64,000 nucleotides of DNA from a virus, in the IMG/VR virus record IMGVR_UViG_3300040801_000976, positions 1-64,000 of that record. One strand, 5' to 3'. Position 1 is the stretch's first letter. Every line of letters starts with the position of its first letter. The position numbers and the translations under genes were made by a program. This document shows, piece after piece, positions 12,556 through 21,052 of the stretch. The notes below the pieces were generated by a model that was not told the origin of the DNA, made no database searches, and worked only from the letters and a program-made list of their open reading frames with translations.

Positions 12556-13294
12556 TAATAGTAGTAGTTTACTGGAAAAAATAGATAATAGTAATAAATC
12601 TATAAAGTGGACTAATAGATATGATGCGCCACCAGGTTATTCATTTAATGACAGTGGCTGGGTACAAACTGTTGTTCCATTTCCTAAAATCACGGTATCC
12701 TTTTTACCTCACTTAGTTAGGAAGCTAGGTGAAGAAAATGTACTTATACAGAATCTTCTTGCTCTAAGACTACTTAATGATTTAAACCACGCTGTGTTAG
12801 AGAGTGCATTAAGTAATAGATACAAGCAAGCTTTTTTAGGTAAAGATTGTGATGAAGAAATATGGCAGCGCGTTGTACACGTTTCTAGGTCTATAACGGA
12901 TAAAGAGAACCTTCCCGTGTTTGATAAGGAAATACTTACGATGGATGATATATGGTATTCCAGGGATTGTAGTGAGGGAAGTAAGGCTTCTATACGAAAA
13001 TTAATTAGACAGAACTATATAGATAATGTTAGGAGCCTAATGCCTATAAATAGGAAGTATAAGACAAATGAAGTTATGTTGGATGCGGACGTTAGTAAAT
13101 ATTCCGTTAACGAGTACTGGCGTAAAAATGCTTTAGATGCTAAAAATAGAGCAATGTCTGCTATTTCTGAGGCAATAATAGATTTGATAGATAGGAATGT
13201 TCGACTTGACCAGTCTAGTATAGCTGCGTTAGCAGGCTTATCCGTTAGATCGATACAACGATATAAAGATACTATGATAATGTTAAATAAATAA
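12533..13294 (+). CDS. 253-residue protein with C-terminal helix-turn-helix
   Basis: The last 30 residues (LDQSSIAALAGLSVRSIQRY then KDTMIMLNK) match a HTH: 'QSSIAALAGLSVRSIQRY' has the A-A-x-x-G-x-S turn and recognition helix. The remainder is helical with conserved-looking W and R residues (DDIWYSRD, SKASIRKLIRQNYIDNVRSL). The ATG at 12533 is inside the upstream gene. Its position before a nuclease and the large terminase fits a small terminase subunit or a late transcription regulator. Neither is proved. No oligomerisation coiled coil is obvious. Confidence 0.55.
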   Translation: MKLAKINSNSSSLLEKIDNSNKSIKWTNRYDAPPGYSFNDSGWVQTVVPFPKITVSFLPHLVRKLGEENVLIQNLLALRLLNDLNHAVLESALSNRYKQAFLGKDCDEEIWQRVVHVSRSITDKENLPVFDKEILTMDDIWYSRDCSEGSKASIRKLIRQNYIDNVRSLMPINRKYKTNEVMLDADVSKYSVNEYWRKNALDAKNRAMSAISEAIIDLIDRNVRLDQSSIAALAGLSVRSIQRYKDTMIMLNK

Positions 13295-13303
13295 TGTATT
13301 ATA

Positions 13304-14164
13304 ATGAATGATGAATTACTGAAGAAGTACGATAATCTAAGTGTGGATAATAAAGTTGGTTTTTTAGAGAAGGGTCATAGATACGAACGCGTGGGACAAG
13401 AAGATTTTACCTATAACTCTGTGACTACTCTAATTAAGGATTATAAAAATAACTTTGATGCCATTACTGTTGCTAAGAAAAAGGTGAAGGATGTAGATTC
13501 TGAGTATTTTGGGGAAGATTCGGAAGAGGTTGTTAAAAAATGGCAGCATTATGCCAAATTAAAGTCTGATGAGGGAACGGCCTTACATGCTTATGGTGAG
13601 GATGTTTTGAACAATAAAAGTGATATAGTTGTTCCAAGCTTAAAGAAAGCTAAGTGGGTTCCCATAATTGTAGATAGATTACATAAAGAAGGATATGCCC
13701 TAGCTAGAACAGAGTTACTTGTATATAGTGATATACTAAATATTGCGGGTCAGTCGGATATAATTCTTAAGAAAGAGGTTGATGGAGAGATTTTCTTCAT
13801 GATTTACGACTGGAAGTTTTTGTCAAAGAAATTATCGCGTAAGTCTTTTTATAATGCATATGCTAAGAGATATAAGAAAATGATGGGTCCATTCAAGCAT
13901 TTAATGGATTGTAATTGGATTCATTACAGTATACAATTAGCAATATACCAAACTTTAACGGGAGATCCAAATAGAATAAAGGAGAAGGTTCTTGTAGTTG
14001 TTTACGATGATGGTTATGAATTAGTACCCGCGTACCCTATGCGCGTTTTTTGGGATGAGAATAAAGAACTACAGGCTGTTTACGAAGTTTATAACGGTAA
14101 GTTCTACGATAGTAGAACGGATGAATCATATAATACTTGGCCTTCAGATATAAAAGGTAGATAA
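13304..14164 (+). CDS. PD-(D/E)XK (RecB-like) nuclease
   Basis: 286 residues. The nuclease core is visible: E at about 138 (ARTELLVYSD), then AGQSDII (D152), a strand, and YDWK (D169-W170-K171), matching the GxxD ... (D/E)xK pattern of RecB/Cas4-type nucleases. A conserved HxSIQLAIYQ-like motif follows (WIHYSIQLAIYQ), as the Q-x-x-x-Y motif of this family. Likely trims or recombines phage DNA. Homologous nucleases occur near packaging genes of crAss-like phages. No helicase or ssDNA annealing partner is adjacent. Confidence 0.75.
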   Translation: MNDELLKKYDNLSVDNKVGFLEKGHRYERVGQEDFTYNSVTTLIKDYKNNFDAITVAKKKVKDVDSEYFGEDSEEVVKKWQHYAKLKSDEGTALHAYGEDVLNNKSDIVVPSLKKAKWVPIIVDRLHKEGYALARTELLVYSDILNIAGQSDIILKKEVDGEIFFMIYDWKFLSKKLSRKSFYNAYAKRYKKMMGPFKHLMDCNWIHYSIQLAIYQTLTGDPNRIKEKVLVVVYDDGYELVPAYPMRVFWDENKELQAVYEVYNGKFYDSRTDESYNTWPSDIKGR

Positions 14165-14205
14165 TATAAAATATATATATAATTTATGTAAAATTTAGTA
14201 AAAAT

Positions 14206-14427
14206 ATGAATGATAATGAAATTTACTTCATGCCGGGTGATGAAGTTATATTAAGGCAAGTGTATGCTAAAAGTCCCGTGATGGTGGTACAATCTGTAGA
14301 TAAGGTGTCGAAGGATAATGAGAGACCACAGTTACTGGGAATTACTTGTTTCTGGTTTGATTTGCAAAATAGGTTACAGCGTAATAGATTTAATAGCAAA
14401 GATCTAAAACCATATGTAAATGATTAA
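14206..14427 (+). CDS. 73-residue SH3-like protein, unknown
   Basis: MNDNEIYFMPGDEVILRQVYAKSPVMVVQSVDKVSK... FWFDLQNRLQRNRFNSKDLKPY. The pattern PGDEVxLRQ....PVMVVQ....., then ITCFWFDLQNRLQRNRFNSKDLK, is that of small DUF2158-like/SH3-fold proteins. It overlaps the next gene by 8 bases. Confidence 0.55.
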   Translation: MNDNEIYFMPGDEVILRQVYAKSPVMVVQSVDKVSKDNERPQLLGITCFWFDLQNRLQRNRFNSKDLKPYVND

Positions 14428-14617
14428 CTTACTTATAGACGACGAAAATAAGATGATAGATGGTGCACATAGATTATTACACAAGAAGTGGAAAGCGAAG
14501 GATAAGGAGCCGGAGTGTTTTCATGAATCCGATGGAATGATATATGATACCACAGATAAATTTCAAACATTACGCTGTAGATTATGCGGCGTATTTTATG
14601 ATAAACAAATACAATGA
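14420..14617 (+). CDS. 65-residue protein with possible zinc site
   Basis: Contains PECFHESDGM and then RCRLCG: C-x-H with C-x2-C is a possible CHCC zinc site similar to short phage zinc-ribbon proteins. Overlaps both neighbours by 4 to 8 bases, so translational coupling is likely. Function unknown. Confidence 0.5.
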   Translation: MINLLIDDENKMIDGAHRLLHKKWKAKDKEPECFHESDGMIYDTTDKFQTLRCRLCGVFYDKQIQ

Positions 14618-15171
14618 CAATCTTATTTAAAAAACTACAAGAAGGCGGTGTCCACACAGGTGTTGGTAAGAAGTTACCGGCACTGGAACGTGCACAGCAG
14701 CGAGCTTTGTTGGGACAGGAAAATACTAAATCTATTATATCTTCTGATTTGACGGAAGAGAATGAGTATTTAAAAGAAGCGTGGAAAGTTTTAGCAGAGG
14801 AGTTTAAAAATAAGTATCCGGAAGTGGATTATGGTAATGTAAAAACTAGTATAGATAGTGTCAATCCTAATTTCAGGCCGGAGTGGAAAACTAGAACAGA
14901 CCAGTTCGCAAATCAAATGATAAGTGAGTACGGTGATAATTTTCTAACGCAAGATGAGATGCGCGCAGCGCTAGAACGAAAAGGTATGGATATAGGTAGA
15001 TTCGGTTCCAGTAGTAATACTGTCCTAAATAGATTGGGGGAGCGGGGTGTAGAAGTTCCGTATAAAGGAGAGGTTGAGCCTACTATCCGGAACTGGGGTT
15101 GGCGACAACTCGCTGCGCCATTACACTCTGTTCCTAAGGAACAAGACCGATACTTTAATATGTTTGACTAG
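14614..15171 (+). CDS. 185-residue helical protein, unknown
   Basis: MTILFKKLQEGGVHTGVGKKLPALERAQQRALLG, then charged helices and TQDEMRAALERKGMDIGRFG. It ends in a short WGWRQLAAPLHSVPKEQDRYFNMFD. The N-terminal 'F.k.qeGG.' resembles small virion proteins of this phage type. It may be a head-associated protein, but no domain was recognised. Ends in TAG. Confidence 0.5.
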   Translation: MTILFKKLQEGGVHTGVGKKLPALERAQQRALLGQENTKSIISSDLTEENEYLKEAWKVLAEEFKNKYPEVDYGNVKTSIDSVNPNFRPEWKTRTDQFANQMISEYGDNFLTQDEMRAALERKGMDIGRFGSSSNTVLNRLGERGVEVPYKGEVEPTIRNWGWRQLAAPLHSVPKEQDRYFNMFD

Positions 15172-15203
15172 TTTACACATTCTAAACTAAATAATTTAAA
15201 AAG

Positions 15204-15797
15204 ATGGCATTAAAATTTAACTTTAGGAAAGAGAGAATAGTTCTGGATGAAAAGTTCTTTATGTTCAAGGAGTTTGTAGATATATGGAAAAGTGATAAAA
15301 CTAAAAACAAATCCAAAGCTAACGCTATGTTGAGGTTTGTTTTCTTGTTATCTGATATCACGGAAGATAATCCGATAAGGGACGAGACTTCAGAAAAGAA
15401 AGAGCAGGAAGCTAAGTTTAGAGCATTTAAAGATACTAATAAAAAGTTTAGTAAAAAAGAGTATGACTATCTTACGCGTGCTGTTAAAAAGTACGTAGAA
15501 CTAAACACAACGCCAGAAGAATTACTTCTAAATGTATTTGATGCATACGCGGAAAACTTAAGTGATATTCTAGAGTCTCAGGTACCAGAAACAGAAACTA
15601 ATGAAGAGAATGGTGTGGTAACCTACGTTAGTAATTCTAAAATAATATCTGACGCATTATTTAAATTATCTGAATTAAGAAAAGGAAGGGAGACCTTACT
15701 AGCTTCTATAAAGAAGGAGGCTATCTCTTCTAGAGTACGCGGTCAACTAAAGTTATCTCCTCTAGTTCGTGGAGAAATAAATTTACCTAGACAGTAA
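15204..15797 (+). CDS. 197-residue protein, paralog of 15812-16396
   Basis: MALKFNFRKERIVLDEKFFMFKEFVDIWKSDK. Shared with its neighbour are a helical segment before 'DNPIRDETSEKK/ENPIRDFTFTKR', 'G.V.YVSNSKIISD/GTVSYSSNLSIISN' and a C-terminal 'LSPLVRGEINLP/LSPLNKGKINTS'. The two are tandem duplicates, about 35 percent alike by eye. Their position between small head-side genes and the terminase fits packaging or virion roles. Unknown family. Confidence 0.55.
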   Translation: MALKFNFRKERIVLDEKFFMFKEFVDIWKSDKTKNKSKANAMLRFVFLLSDITEDNPIRDETSEKKEQEAKFRAFKDTNKKFSKKEYDYLTRAVKKYVELNTTPEELLLNVFDAYAENLSDILESQVPETETNEENGVVTYVSNSKIISDALFKLSELRKGRETLLASIKKEAISSRVRGQLKLSPLVRGEINLPRQ

Positions 15798-15811
15798 TTA
15801 ATTTTATAATT

Positions 15812-16396
15812 ATGTTTTACTTATATAAAGAAAGTATTCAATTAGATGTTAATCAAATAGAGGTAGAGTCCCTTAAAGAGTTAGTCAAATCAATGAAGAA
15901 GGAGGATTACATCAAAGTTATACTGTATATTTATTTATTGTATGACAGAGGAGATGAAAATCCTATTAGGGACTTTACCTTTACAAAAAGAAATTTAGAG
16001 GCTAAGAGCATAGCGTTCGGTAACGAAAGCTTTAACATAAAGGATGCGTATGATAAATGGTGGCCCCAGATTGTGACGTGTATAGAGGATTATAAAGAGT
16101 CTGTGGATAAGGTACAGCGGGATGTTGATTTGTATGATAAGAAAATATTTCAGTTTATAGATTTGCTTACAGATGTTAAAAACAAACCTACTATCAAGAA
16201 AAATGTGCATGATAAGAAAGGTACGGTATCTTATTCATCAAACTTATCTATAATATCAAATGTTTTAGAAAGTGTTTTAAAGATAATATACGATAAAGCT
16301 CAGGTGGTCAATGTACAAAAAGGCGGTAAGTTTGTTAAAAGCCTTCGTGGTACACTATCACCACTTAATAAAGGAAAAATAAATACAAGTACATAA
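15812..16396 (+). CDS. 194-residue protein, paralog of 15204-15797
   Basis: MFYLYKESIQLDVNQIEVESLKELVKSMKKEDYIKVILY, followed by the same NPIRD, GTVSYSSN and LSPLNKGKI segments as its upstream neighbour. Both have a positively charged C-terminus. The copies have diverged most in the central helical region. It ends one base before the next gene. Confidence 0.55.
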   Translation: MFYLYKESIQLDVNQIEVESLKELVKSMKKEDYIKVILYIYLLYDRGDENPIRDFTFTKRNLEAKSIAFGNESFNIKDAYDKWWPQIVTCIEDYKESVDKVQRDVDLYDKKIFQFIDLLTDVKNKPTIKKNVHDKKGTVSYSSNLSIISNVLESVLKIIYDKAQVVNVQKGGKFVKSLRGTLSPLNKGKINTST

Positions 16397-16397
16397 T

Positions 16398-16673
16398 ATG
16401 ACTGTGTTATATAAAAAAGGCGGTAGTTGTAAAAAAGGTTGTGCTCTCCGAAACTATAAGAGAGGTGGCGGTCTTAAGAGAACTGATGATTACGGTTCTA
16501 AAAAGAAACCTTATCCTTCTGTAGATAAGAAAGACTTTGCTGGAGGAGATAGGTCATACCCAATACCCACTAAAGCAGATGCGGTAGATGCTTTGAGATT
16601 AGCAGGATTACACAATAGACCTGACGTTAAGGCAAAGGTGTATAAAAAGTATCCCAGTTTAAAGAAAAAATAA
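16398..16673 (+). CDS. 91-residue basic protein with a conserved phage 'AG...YPIPT...A..AL' motif
   Basis: Lysine- and glycine-rich N-terminus (KKGGSCKKGCALRNYKRGGG), then KKDFAGGDRSYPIPTKADAV, then DALRLAGLHNRPDVKAKVYKKYPSL. The second half matches a motif I recognise from phage proteins of several families (FAg..r.yPIp...dA..AL...g.....r..v...v..kYP). Its function is not known to me. Its position directly before the terminase suggests a virion or packaging role. The N-terminus may bind DNA. Confidence 0.55.
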   Translation: MTVLYKKGGSCKKGCALRNYKRGGGLKRTDDYGSKKKPYPSVDKKDFAGGDRSYPIPTKADAVDALRLAGLHNRPDVKAKVYKKYPSLKKK

Positions 16674-16683
16674 AAGATGATTT

Positions 16684-18927
16684 ATGACTGATGTAAAACT
16701 GAATAAGGAAAATGTAGATAATATTATTGATTTATGGTTACCGGATAAAGAATTATGTGCAGAACAACAAGAATTTCGCGCAAAAAACGAGTGGCGTAGG
16801 GATAAGTATAGTGGTATTATCAAACCTTCTGAGTTGGGTATCGAGAAGTACCGCTACGGAGATATATTACACCCTAACTTTTACTCGGGTAGAACTCCGC
16901 CTCAAGTTCCGATGGACTCGGTGGAGAATCTAGAGTGGTACGAAGAACAGTTAAAAAGATGTGTTTATGGTTATGAATATGGTAACCAAAGAATTACTGG
17001 AGATCATTATTGGTTTCTGAACTTCACACCCTTTTTAATAGCATTAAAAGATAAAAACGGTAACCCAACAACAAACTTTGACACAGATTTTCCGTATTTC
17101 TCGTACCAACACGATTATATATTCAAACTTATTGAAGAAGCACATAGTACATCAAAAGCTATAATGCTTATGGGCGGTCGTGGTTTTGGTAAGACTTATA
17201 TGATGCTAAGTATTTCTGCTAAAGCATATTACCTAAAACCAGAAAGCCACAATGTTATATCTGGAACTAATTCGGGTCACGCGGGAGAAGCTTTCTCGAA
17301 GATGAGAGATATGTTAAGGGCTATAGACTCGGCTCATCCTACACTAGCACTATCCCGGCTAATTAACACAAAATATTTCATTAAGTCAGGTTACGAAGTA
17401 ACGAGAGATGGTGTAAAGAAGGAGGAAGGTCCTATGTCTAAGTTACAGTGCGTTATATATGGTGATAATCCAGGTGTTACGCGTGGATCCAGACCAGATA
17501 CCTTTTTGATGGAGGAGATAGGTGACTGGGCTTCTGGTAAGGCTAATCTTAAAGCTTGTATAAATGCTTCCGAGGGTTCTTGGAAGGTAGGATCAATCTT
17601 TAAGACAAGGTTGATGATGATTGGTACGGGTGGTTCTGTATCTACGGACCAAGCTAAAGATTTATTTACTAATCCGGATGCTTATGATATTCTAGCGGTT
17701 AAAGATTTCCCCACAGGTAAAATGCATAAGCACGCTGTGTTTATTCCCTCAGACTATCTATTAGGAGGTATGGGCTGGGAACGCACAGGCGTGAACAACA
17801 ACGAAGAGGCTAGAAAATTCCTCAATAACCGACGGGAGTTGGCTAAAGAGGATATGGAATTATTAGATAGTAGAACGCGCGAGTGGCCTTTCACAATAGA
17901 AGAAGTTTTTAAGAGAACGGGAACTAATATATTCAATCAGCGTAAGATATCGAAACAATGGGTTGATATAGAATTAGGTGCTGATCACGTGGTTAAACCA
18001 GAACGTGGTATGCTAGAATGGGTTCGATCTAAAGGAGGTTCTATAGTAGATGTAAAGTGGTCTAAAAACCCTAACGGAAACATAGAAATAGTAGAACATC
18101 CTTTTCGAGGTGAGAAAGGTGATAGACTATTTAATAAATTATATGTGATAGGAGTTGATAGTATTGATCAAGGTCAGTTAGACAGTACATCTTTAAAAAA
18201 CAGATCATCATTAGCAGCTTTAGTCAAGAAAAGAATCGCGGACGGTGGTTATTTCACGCAGACCTCGAATTTATACGTTGCGAAGTTTCTCGGTAGAAGT
18301 TTAGATGTTAGGGATGACTATGAAGAGGTGTTAAAACTTTCTATGTACTATAATGGTCAGATAAACCTTGAATACACAAAGATTGGTTTGGTACACTACT
18401 TTAGAGAGAAGAAGCAGTGGCACCGTTTCATGAAACGACCGCAGGTAGCAATGCCTTCCGCAGATGACGGTTCATTACGAAGATTAGGTGTTCTTAAAAA
18501 CGATACATTAATAGGAACAACTACATCGCCTGGAGTTATTGACCATCAGGATGGTAAAATCAAAGAGTATATTAACGAATACTGTCATCAGATATTTTTT
18601 CGTGACGTATTGGAACAACTTAGGGATTATCAAAGAGAAGATCGTAGAAAATATGACCTTGTTGTAGCTATGGGTCTTTGTGAGATAGCTGATGAAGATT
18701 TACTTGGGGAACCTGCAAAGGATGAGAGAACCGAGACGGAAAATTTTAAACAGTTTGGTTACTATAAAGATGAATATGGTCGGACTCAGTTTGGTGTATT
18801 ACCTGCCAGTAAAACATTAGACGACGAAATACGTATGGAGAATAAAATGGATTTTTCGTGGGTAGATTCGACAGGCACTCCTCGATTCGATAAAAAATAT
18901 GATGTGCTAGATGCACGCGATTTATAA
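16684..18927 (+). CDS. terL: Large terminase subunit
   Basis: 747 residues. Walker A GGRGFGKT at 164-171 with a following helix. Walker B near 273-278 (TFLMEE). The linker to the nuclease domain is about residues 430-480, then GVDSIDQG (D about 492) and, near the end, DLVVAMGLCEIADEDL (D about 658), the metal-binding acidic residues of the RNase H-like nuclease. The length fits crAss-like TerL. It powers DNA packaging through the portal (22213-24498) and cuts the concatemer. The stop is followed 12 bases later by a small membrane protein gene. Confidence 0.9.
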   Translation: MTDVKLNKENVDNIIDLWLPDKELCAEQQEFRAKNEWRRDKYSGIIKPSELGIEKYRYGDILHPNFYSGRTPPQVPMDSVENLEWYEEQLKRCVYGYEYGNQRITGDHYWFLNFTPFLIALKDKNGNPTTNFDTDFPYFSYQHDYIFKLIEEAHSTSKAIMLMGGRGFGKTYMMLSISAKAYYLKPESHNVISGTNSGHAGEAFSKMRDMLRAIDSAHPTLALSRLINTKYFIKSGYEVTRDGVKKEEGPMSKLQCVIYGDNPGVTRGSRPDTFLMEEIGDWASGKANLKACINASEGSWKVGSIFKTRLMMIGTGGSVSTDQAKDLFTNPDAYDILAVKDFPTGKMHKHAVFIPSDYLLGGMGWERTGVNNNEEARKFLNNRRELAKEDMELLDSRTREWPFTIEEVFKRTGTNIFNQRKISKQWVDIELGADHVVKPERGMLEWVRSKGGSIVDVKWSKNPNGNIEIVEHPFRGEKGDRLFNKLYVIGVDSIDQGQLDSTSLKNRSSLAALVKKRIADGGYFTQTSNLYVAKFLGRSLDVRDDYEEVLKLSMYYNGQINLEYTKIGLVHYFREKKQWHRFMKRPQVAMPSADDGSLRRLGVLKNDTLIGTTTSPGVIDHQDGKIKEYINEYCHQIFFRDVLEQLRDYQREDRRKYDLVVAMGLCEIADEDLLGEPAKDERTETENFKQFGYYKDEYGRTQFGVLPASKTLDDEIRMENKMDFSWVDSTGTPRFDKKYDVLDARDL

Positions 18928-18939
18928 AATTACAAATTT

Positions 18940-19167
18940 ATGTCTTACTTTAAGCGATTGACGGATAATGATGATCCTACAGCTAACTCTAAGATATTTA
19001 TATCAATAGCAGCTTTAGTTGTATACATAGGAGTAGTAGTAGCCGCTGTATGGTGGGGTAAAGATGTTCCAGACAATATACTGTGGTCTTTACTTATACT
19101 AATTGGTACTGGAGCTGGTATATCAGAGTTATCATCACTTATTAAATTATTAAAAAAACCAAAATGA
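18940..19167 (+). CDS. Small holin-like membrane protein
   Basis: 75 residues with two hydrophobic helices (about 21-40 and 48-66) joined by a short turn (GKDVPDN), a charged N-terminus and a lysine-rich C-terminus. The size and topology fit a class II holin. The next gene is membrane-anchored and an amidase lies 2 kb downstream, which supports a lysis role. The start overlaps no other gene, and the end overlaps the next start by 4 bases. Confidence 0.5.
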   Translation: MSYFKRLTDNDDPTANSKIFISIAALVVYIGVVVAAVWWGKDVPDNILWSLLILIGTGAGISELSSLIKLLKKPK

Positions 19168-19745
19168 AAAAAATAGTAACAATTATTTTACTAATACTGT
19201 TCTCTGTTTCCTTATTAAGTGTAATAGTTAAACAGAGGTCGAAATTAGAGCGAATAGAGGACAATAACAGGATTATGGTTGCTCGGTATCAAAAGGACTC
19301 TGTAAATGCCGCAAAAGAGCTTAAACTAACTAAAAAAGAGTTCTCTGATTATGTATCAGGATCAGATACAAGAATCCAAGTACTACTAGATAGATTGGAC
19401 GTTAAAGATAAACAGGTTCAAGAATACAAAAGGCTAGCATCAGAGACAAAGGTAAGCGTGGTAACGGAATTAAGAGATACAGTCATTTATAGATACGATA
19501 CAGTCGTGAGAGTTAGGGCTTTTTCGTGGAAAGATCCGTGGACAACTATTTCCGGGTATACTGATTCTTTGAACATAACAATAGACTACAGAAGTGTTGA
19601 TACATTGCACTTATTAAAGTATTGGGAGAGAAATTTTCAATGGAGATGGCCTTTTATAGTTAAAGAGGAGGATTTTAGTATTACTAACAATAATCCGAAC
19701 GCTTCCTATATACTGGATGAAAATATCGAAATTATTAAAAAATGA
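19164..19745 (+). CDS. Membrane-anchored coiled-coil protein, possible spanin
   Basis: 193 residues. N-terminal membrane helix (MKKIVTIILLILFSVSLLSVIV), then coiled coil (residues about 25-110) ending in RLASETKVSVVTELRDTV, then a beta-rich C-terminal domain (YDTVVRVRAFSWKDPWTTISGYTDSLNITIDYRS). Proteins of this layout, an anchored coil followed by a beta domain, occur beside lysis genes of Bacteroidota phages. It is therefore a candidate inner spanin or structural lysis factor. No lipoprotein partner was seen. Confidence 0.5.
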   Translation: MKKIVTIILLILFSVSLLSVIVKQRSKLERIEDNNRIMVARYQKDSVNAAKELKLTKKEFSDYVSGSDTRIQVLLDRLDVKDKQVQEYKRLASETKVSVVTELRDTVIYRYDTVVRVRAFSWKDPWTTISGYTDSLNITIDYRSVDTLHLLKYWERNFQWRWPFIVKEEDFSITNNNPNASYILDENIEIIKK

Positions 19746-19764
19746 GTTTACTTTTTAAAATAAA

Positions 19765-19777
19765 TTTACTATAATAC
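19765..19777 (+). promoter_or_regulatory. Late promoter copy 2, TTTACTATAATAC
   Basis: Identical to copy 1 over 13 bases. It lies 35 bases before the gene at 19812 and so marks a new transcription start inside the lysis region. Confidence 0.65.
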
Positions 19778-19811
19778 AATTGTACCTTTTAAAAACAGCG
19801 ATAAACACACT

Positions 19812-20717
19812 ATGAAGAAATTAGTATTACTATTTACAGTATTATACTTTATAACTATATCATTTACCTCTAGTTTAAGCGGTGACTGGTATATACCATC
19901 GAATTGGGTTGGTAATCAAGTGCCTACAGACAGTAATGATATTGTTACAATAGATAACAATGATGATATGTCATTAAGTAGTAATATTATTACTATTGTA
20001 TCAGATATAACATTTAGAAATAATAGTGGTGTGCATATTACTGTGGGAGATACACTTTCCGTGAACAATGTTATAATAGAAAACAATGCTTATATAGTAG
20101 TAGATGGTTCATTGGTTGTACGCGGTTCCGTAATCATGAATAATAACAGTAACTTAAATATTAGTTCGGATGGCAACGTCCATATCCTTGGTGATGTTGA
20201 TAATTCAAAGGGTATAATAACTAATATGGGAGGAGAGGTTATTATCGAAGGTGATTTAATAAACGACGGTAGTATTATCAACGACGGCAGTATAACGGTA
20301 AATGGTGAGGTGACAGGTGTAGGATCTGTTTCAGGTAATCCATTACCTATTATACTCGATTACTTTATTTGTTACTACGAAAAGAGTGTTATTATTTTAG
20401 AATGGAAAACTTTAGAAGAATATAATAATGATTACTTCCTTATAAGCTGTAGTACGGATGCTTTAGTTTGGGAAGAATCCAAAACCGTGGTGGCACTAAA
20501 CAAACCCTCCATTTACAGGTTCTATGTTTCTTGTAACCATAAGTACTACAGACTAACACAAGTTGATTACGATGGAACCACTGCTGTGTTTCCAATAGTA
20601 TCAATACCTAATCGCCACGGTTTTGGGGAACCTGATTTATTAGATATCAGAGGAATACCAGTACATAATACCAGAGAGTCTTCAATACTAAAAGGTAATG
20701 TACTAATAAAATATTAA
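19812..20717 (+). CDS. Secreted beta-solenoid protein resembling a host T9SS substrate
   Basis: 301 residues. Signal peptide MKKLVLLFTVLYFITISFTS. Residues 24-160 have beta-helix repeats (SNWVGNQVPTDSNDIVTI, then NNSGVHITVGDTLSVNNVIIENN and so on). Then LPIILDYFICYYEKSVIILEW, then NDYFLISCSTDALVWEE and YYRLTQVDYDG, the signature of an immunoglobulin-like domain common in Bacteroidota proteins that end in a type IX secretion signal. The C-terminus (LLDIRGIPVHN...NVLIKY) resembles the last domain of such proteins but is short. It may act outside the cell or on the outer membrane. It could be host-derived. Confidence 0.65.
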   Translation: MKKLVLLFTVLYFITISFTSSLSGDWYIPSNWVGNQVPTDSNDIVTIDNNDDMSLSSNIITIVSDITFRNNSGVHITVGDTLSVNNVIIENNAYIVVDGSLVVRGSVIMNNNSNLNISSDGNVHILGDVDNSKGIITNMGGEVIIEGDLINDGSIINDGSITVNGEVTGVGSVSGNPLPIILDYFICYYEKSVIILEWKTLEEYNNDYFLISCSTDALVWEESKTVVALNKPSIYRFYVSCNHKYYRLTQVDYDGTTAVFPIVSIPNRHGFGEPDLLDIRGIPVHNTRESSILKGNVLIKY

Positions 20718-20720
20718 GAT

Positions 20721-20794
20721 AGCGAGGTAGAGCAGTTGGTCAGCTCGTCAGGCTCATAACCTGGAAGTCGTAGGTTCGAGTCCTACCCTCGCTA
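20721..20794 (+). tRNA. tRNA-Met (anticodon CAU)
   Basis: Clear cloverleaf: acceptor AGCGAGG/CCTCGCT, D-arm GAGC-AGTTGGTCA-GCTC, anticodon arm TCAGG-CTCATAA-CCTGG (anticodon CAT at the expected loop position), 5-base variable loop, T-arm GTAGG-TTCGAGT-CCTAC, discriminator A. CCA is not encoded. The paired A1-U72 and lack of GGG:CCC in the anticodon stem argue for elongator Met (or Ile2 if the C is modified) rather than initiator. It lies in the plus-strand operon. Confidence 0.95.
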
Positions 20795-20836
20795 CTAAAG
20801 ATAAATGAATGTTAATTATCAAAACAAAAATGAAAA

Positions 20837-21052
20837 ATGAAGAATGAATTTACAACCGTTAGCGTAGAAACATTAAACAGTGTAGTTAATTATTTAGCTA
20901 ATAGGCCGTGGAAAGAAGTGAATGGTTTGTTGACCAGACTCAGCTCCGACAGCAAAAAATCTGCAGAACAAGCAAAACCTGTTGATAAACCAAGTACTGC
21001 AAGTAAGAGCATTAAACAAGAATCAGAACCAGAACTAGAGATTGCAGAATAA
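20837..21052 (+). CDS. 71-residue protein, unknown
   Basis: MKNEFTTVSVETLNSVVNYLANRPWKEVNGLLTRL followed by a disordered, Lys/Ser/Glu-rich tail (SDSKKSAEQAKPVDKPSTAS, then KSIKQESEPELEIAE). The first half is helical with 'YLANRPWKEVNGLL', which recalls small phage proteins with a 'L...P..ev..ll' helix pair. Ends with the stop overlapping the next start (ATAATG). Position near lysis genes. Confidence 0.5.
   Translation: MKNEFTTVSVETLNSVVNYLANRPWKEVNGLLTRLSSDSKKSAEQAKPVDKPSTASKSIKQESEPELEIAE

Noticed and set aside
12533-13294. Firm call of small terminase subunit
   Set aside because: Position fits but the sequence shows only a C-terminal helix-turn-helix and no known TerS features.
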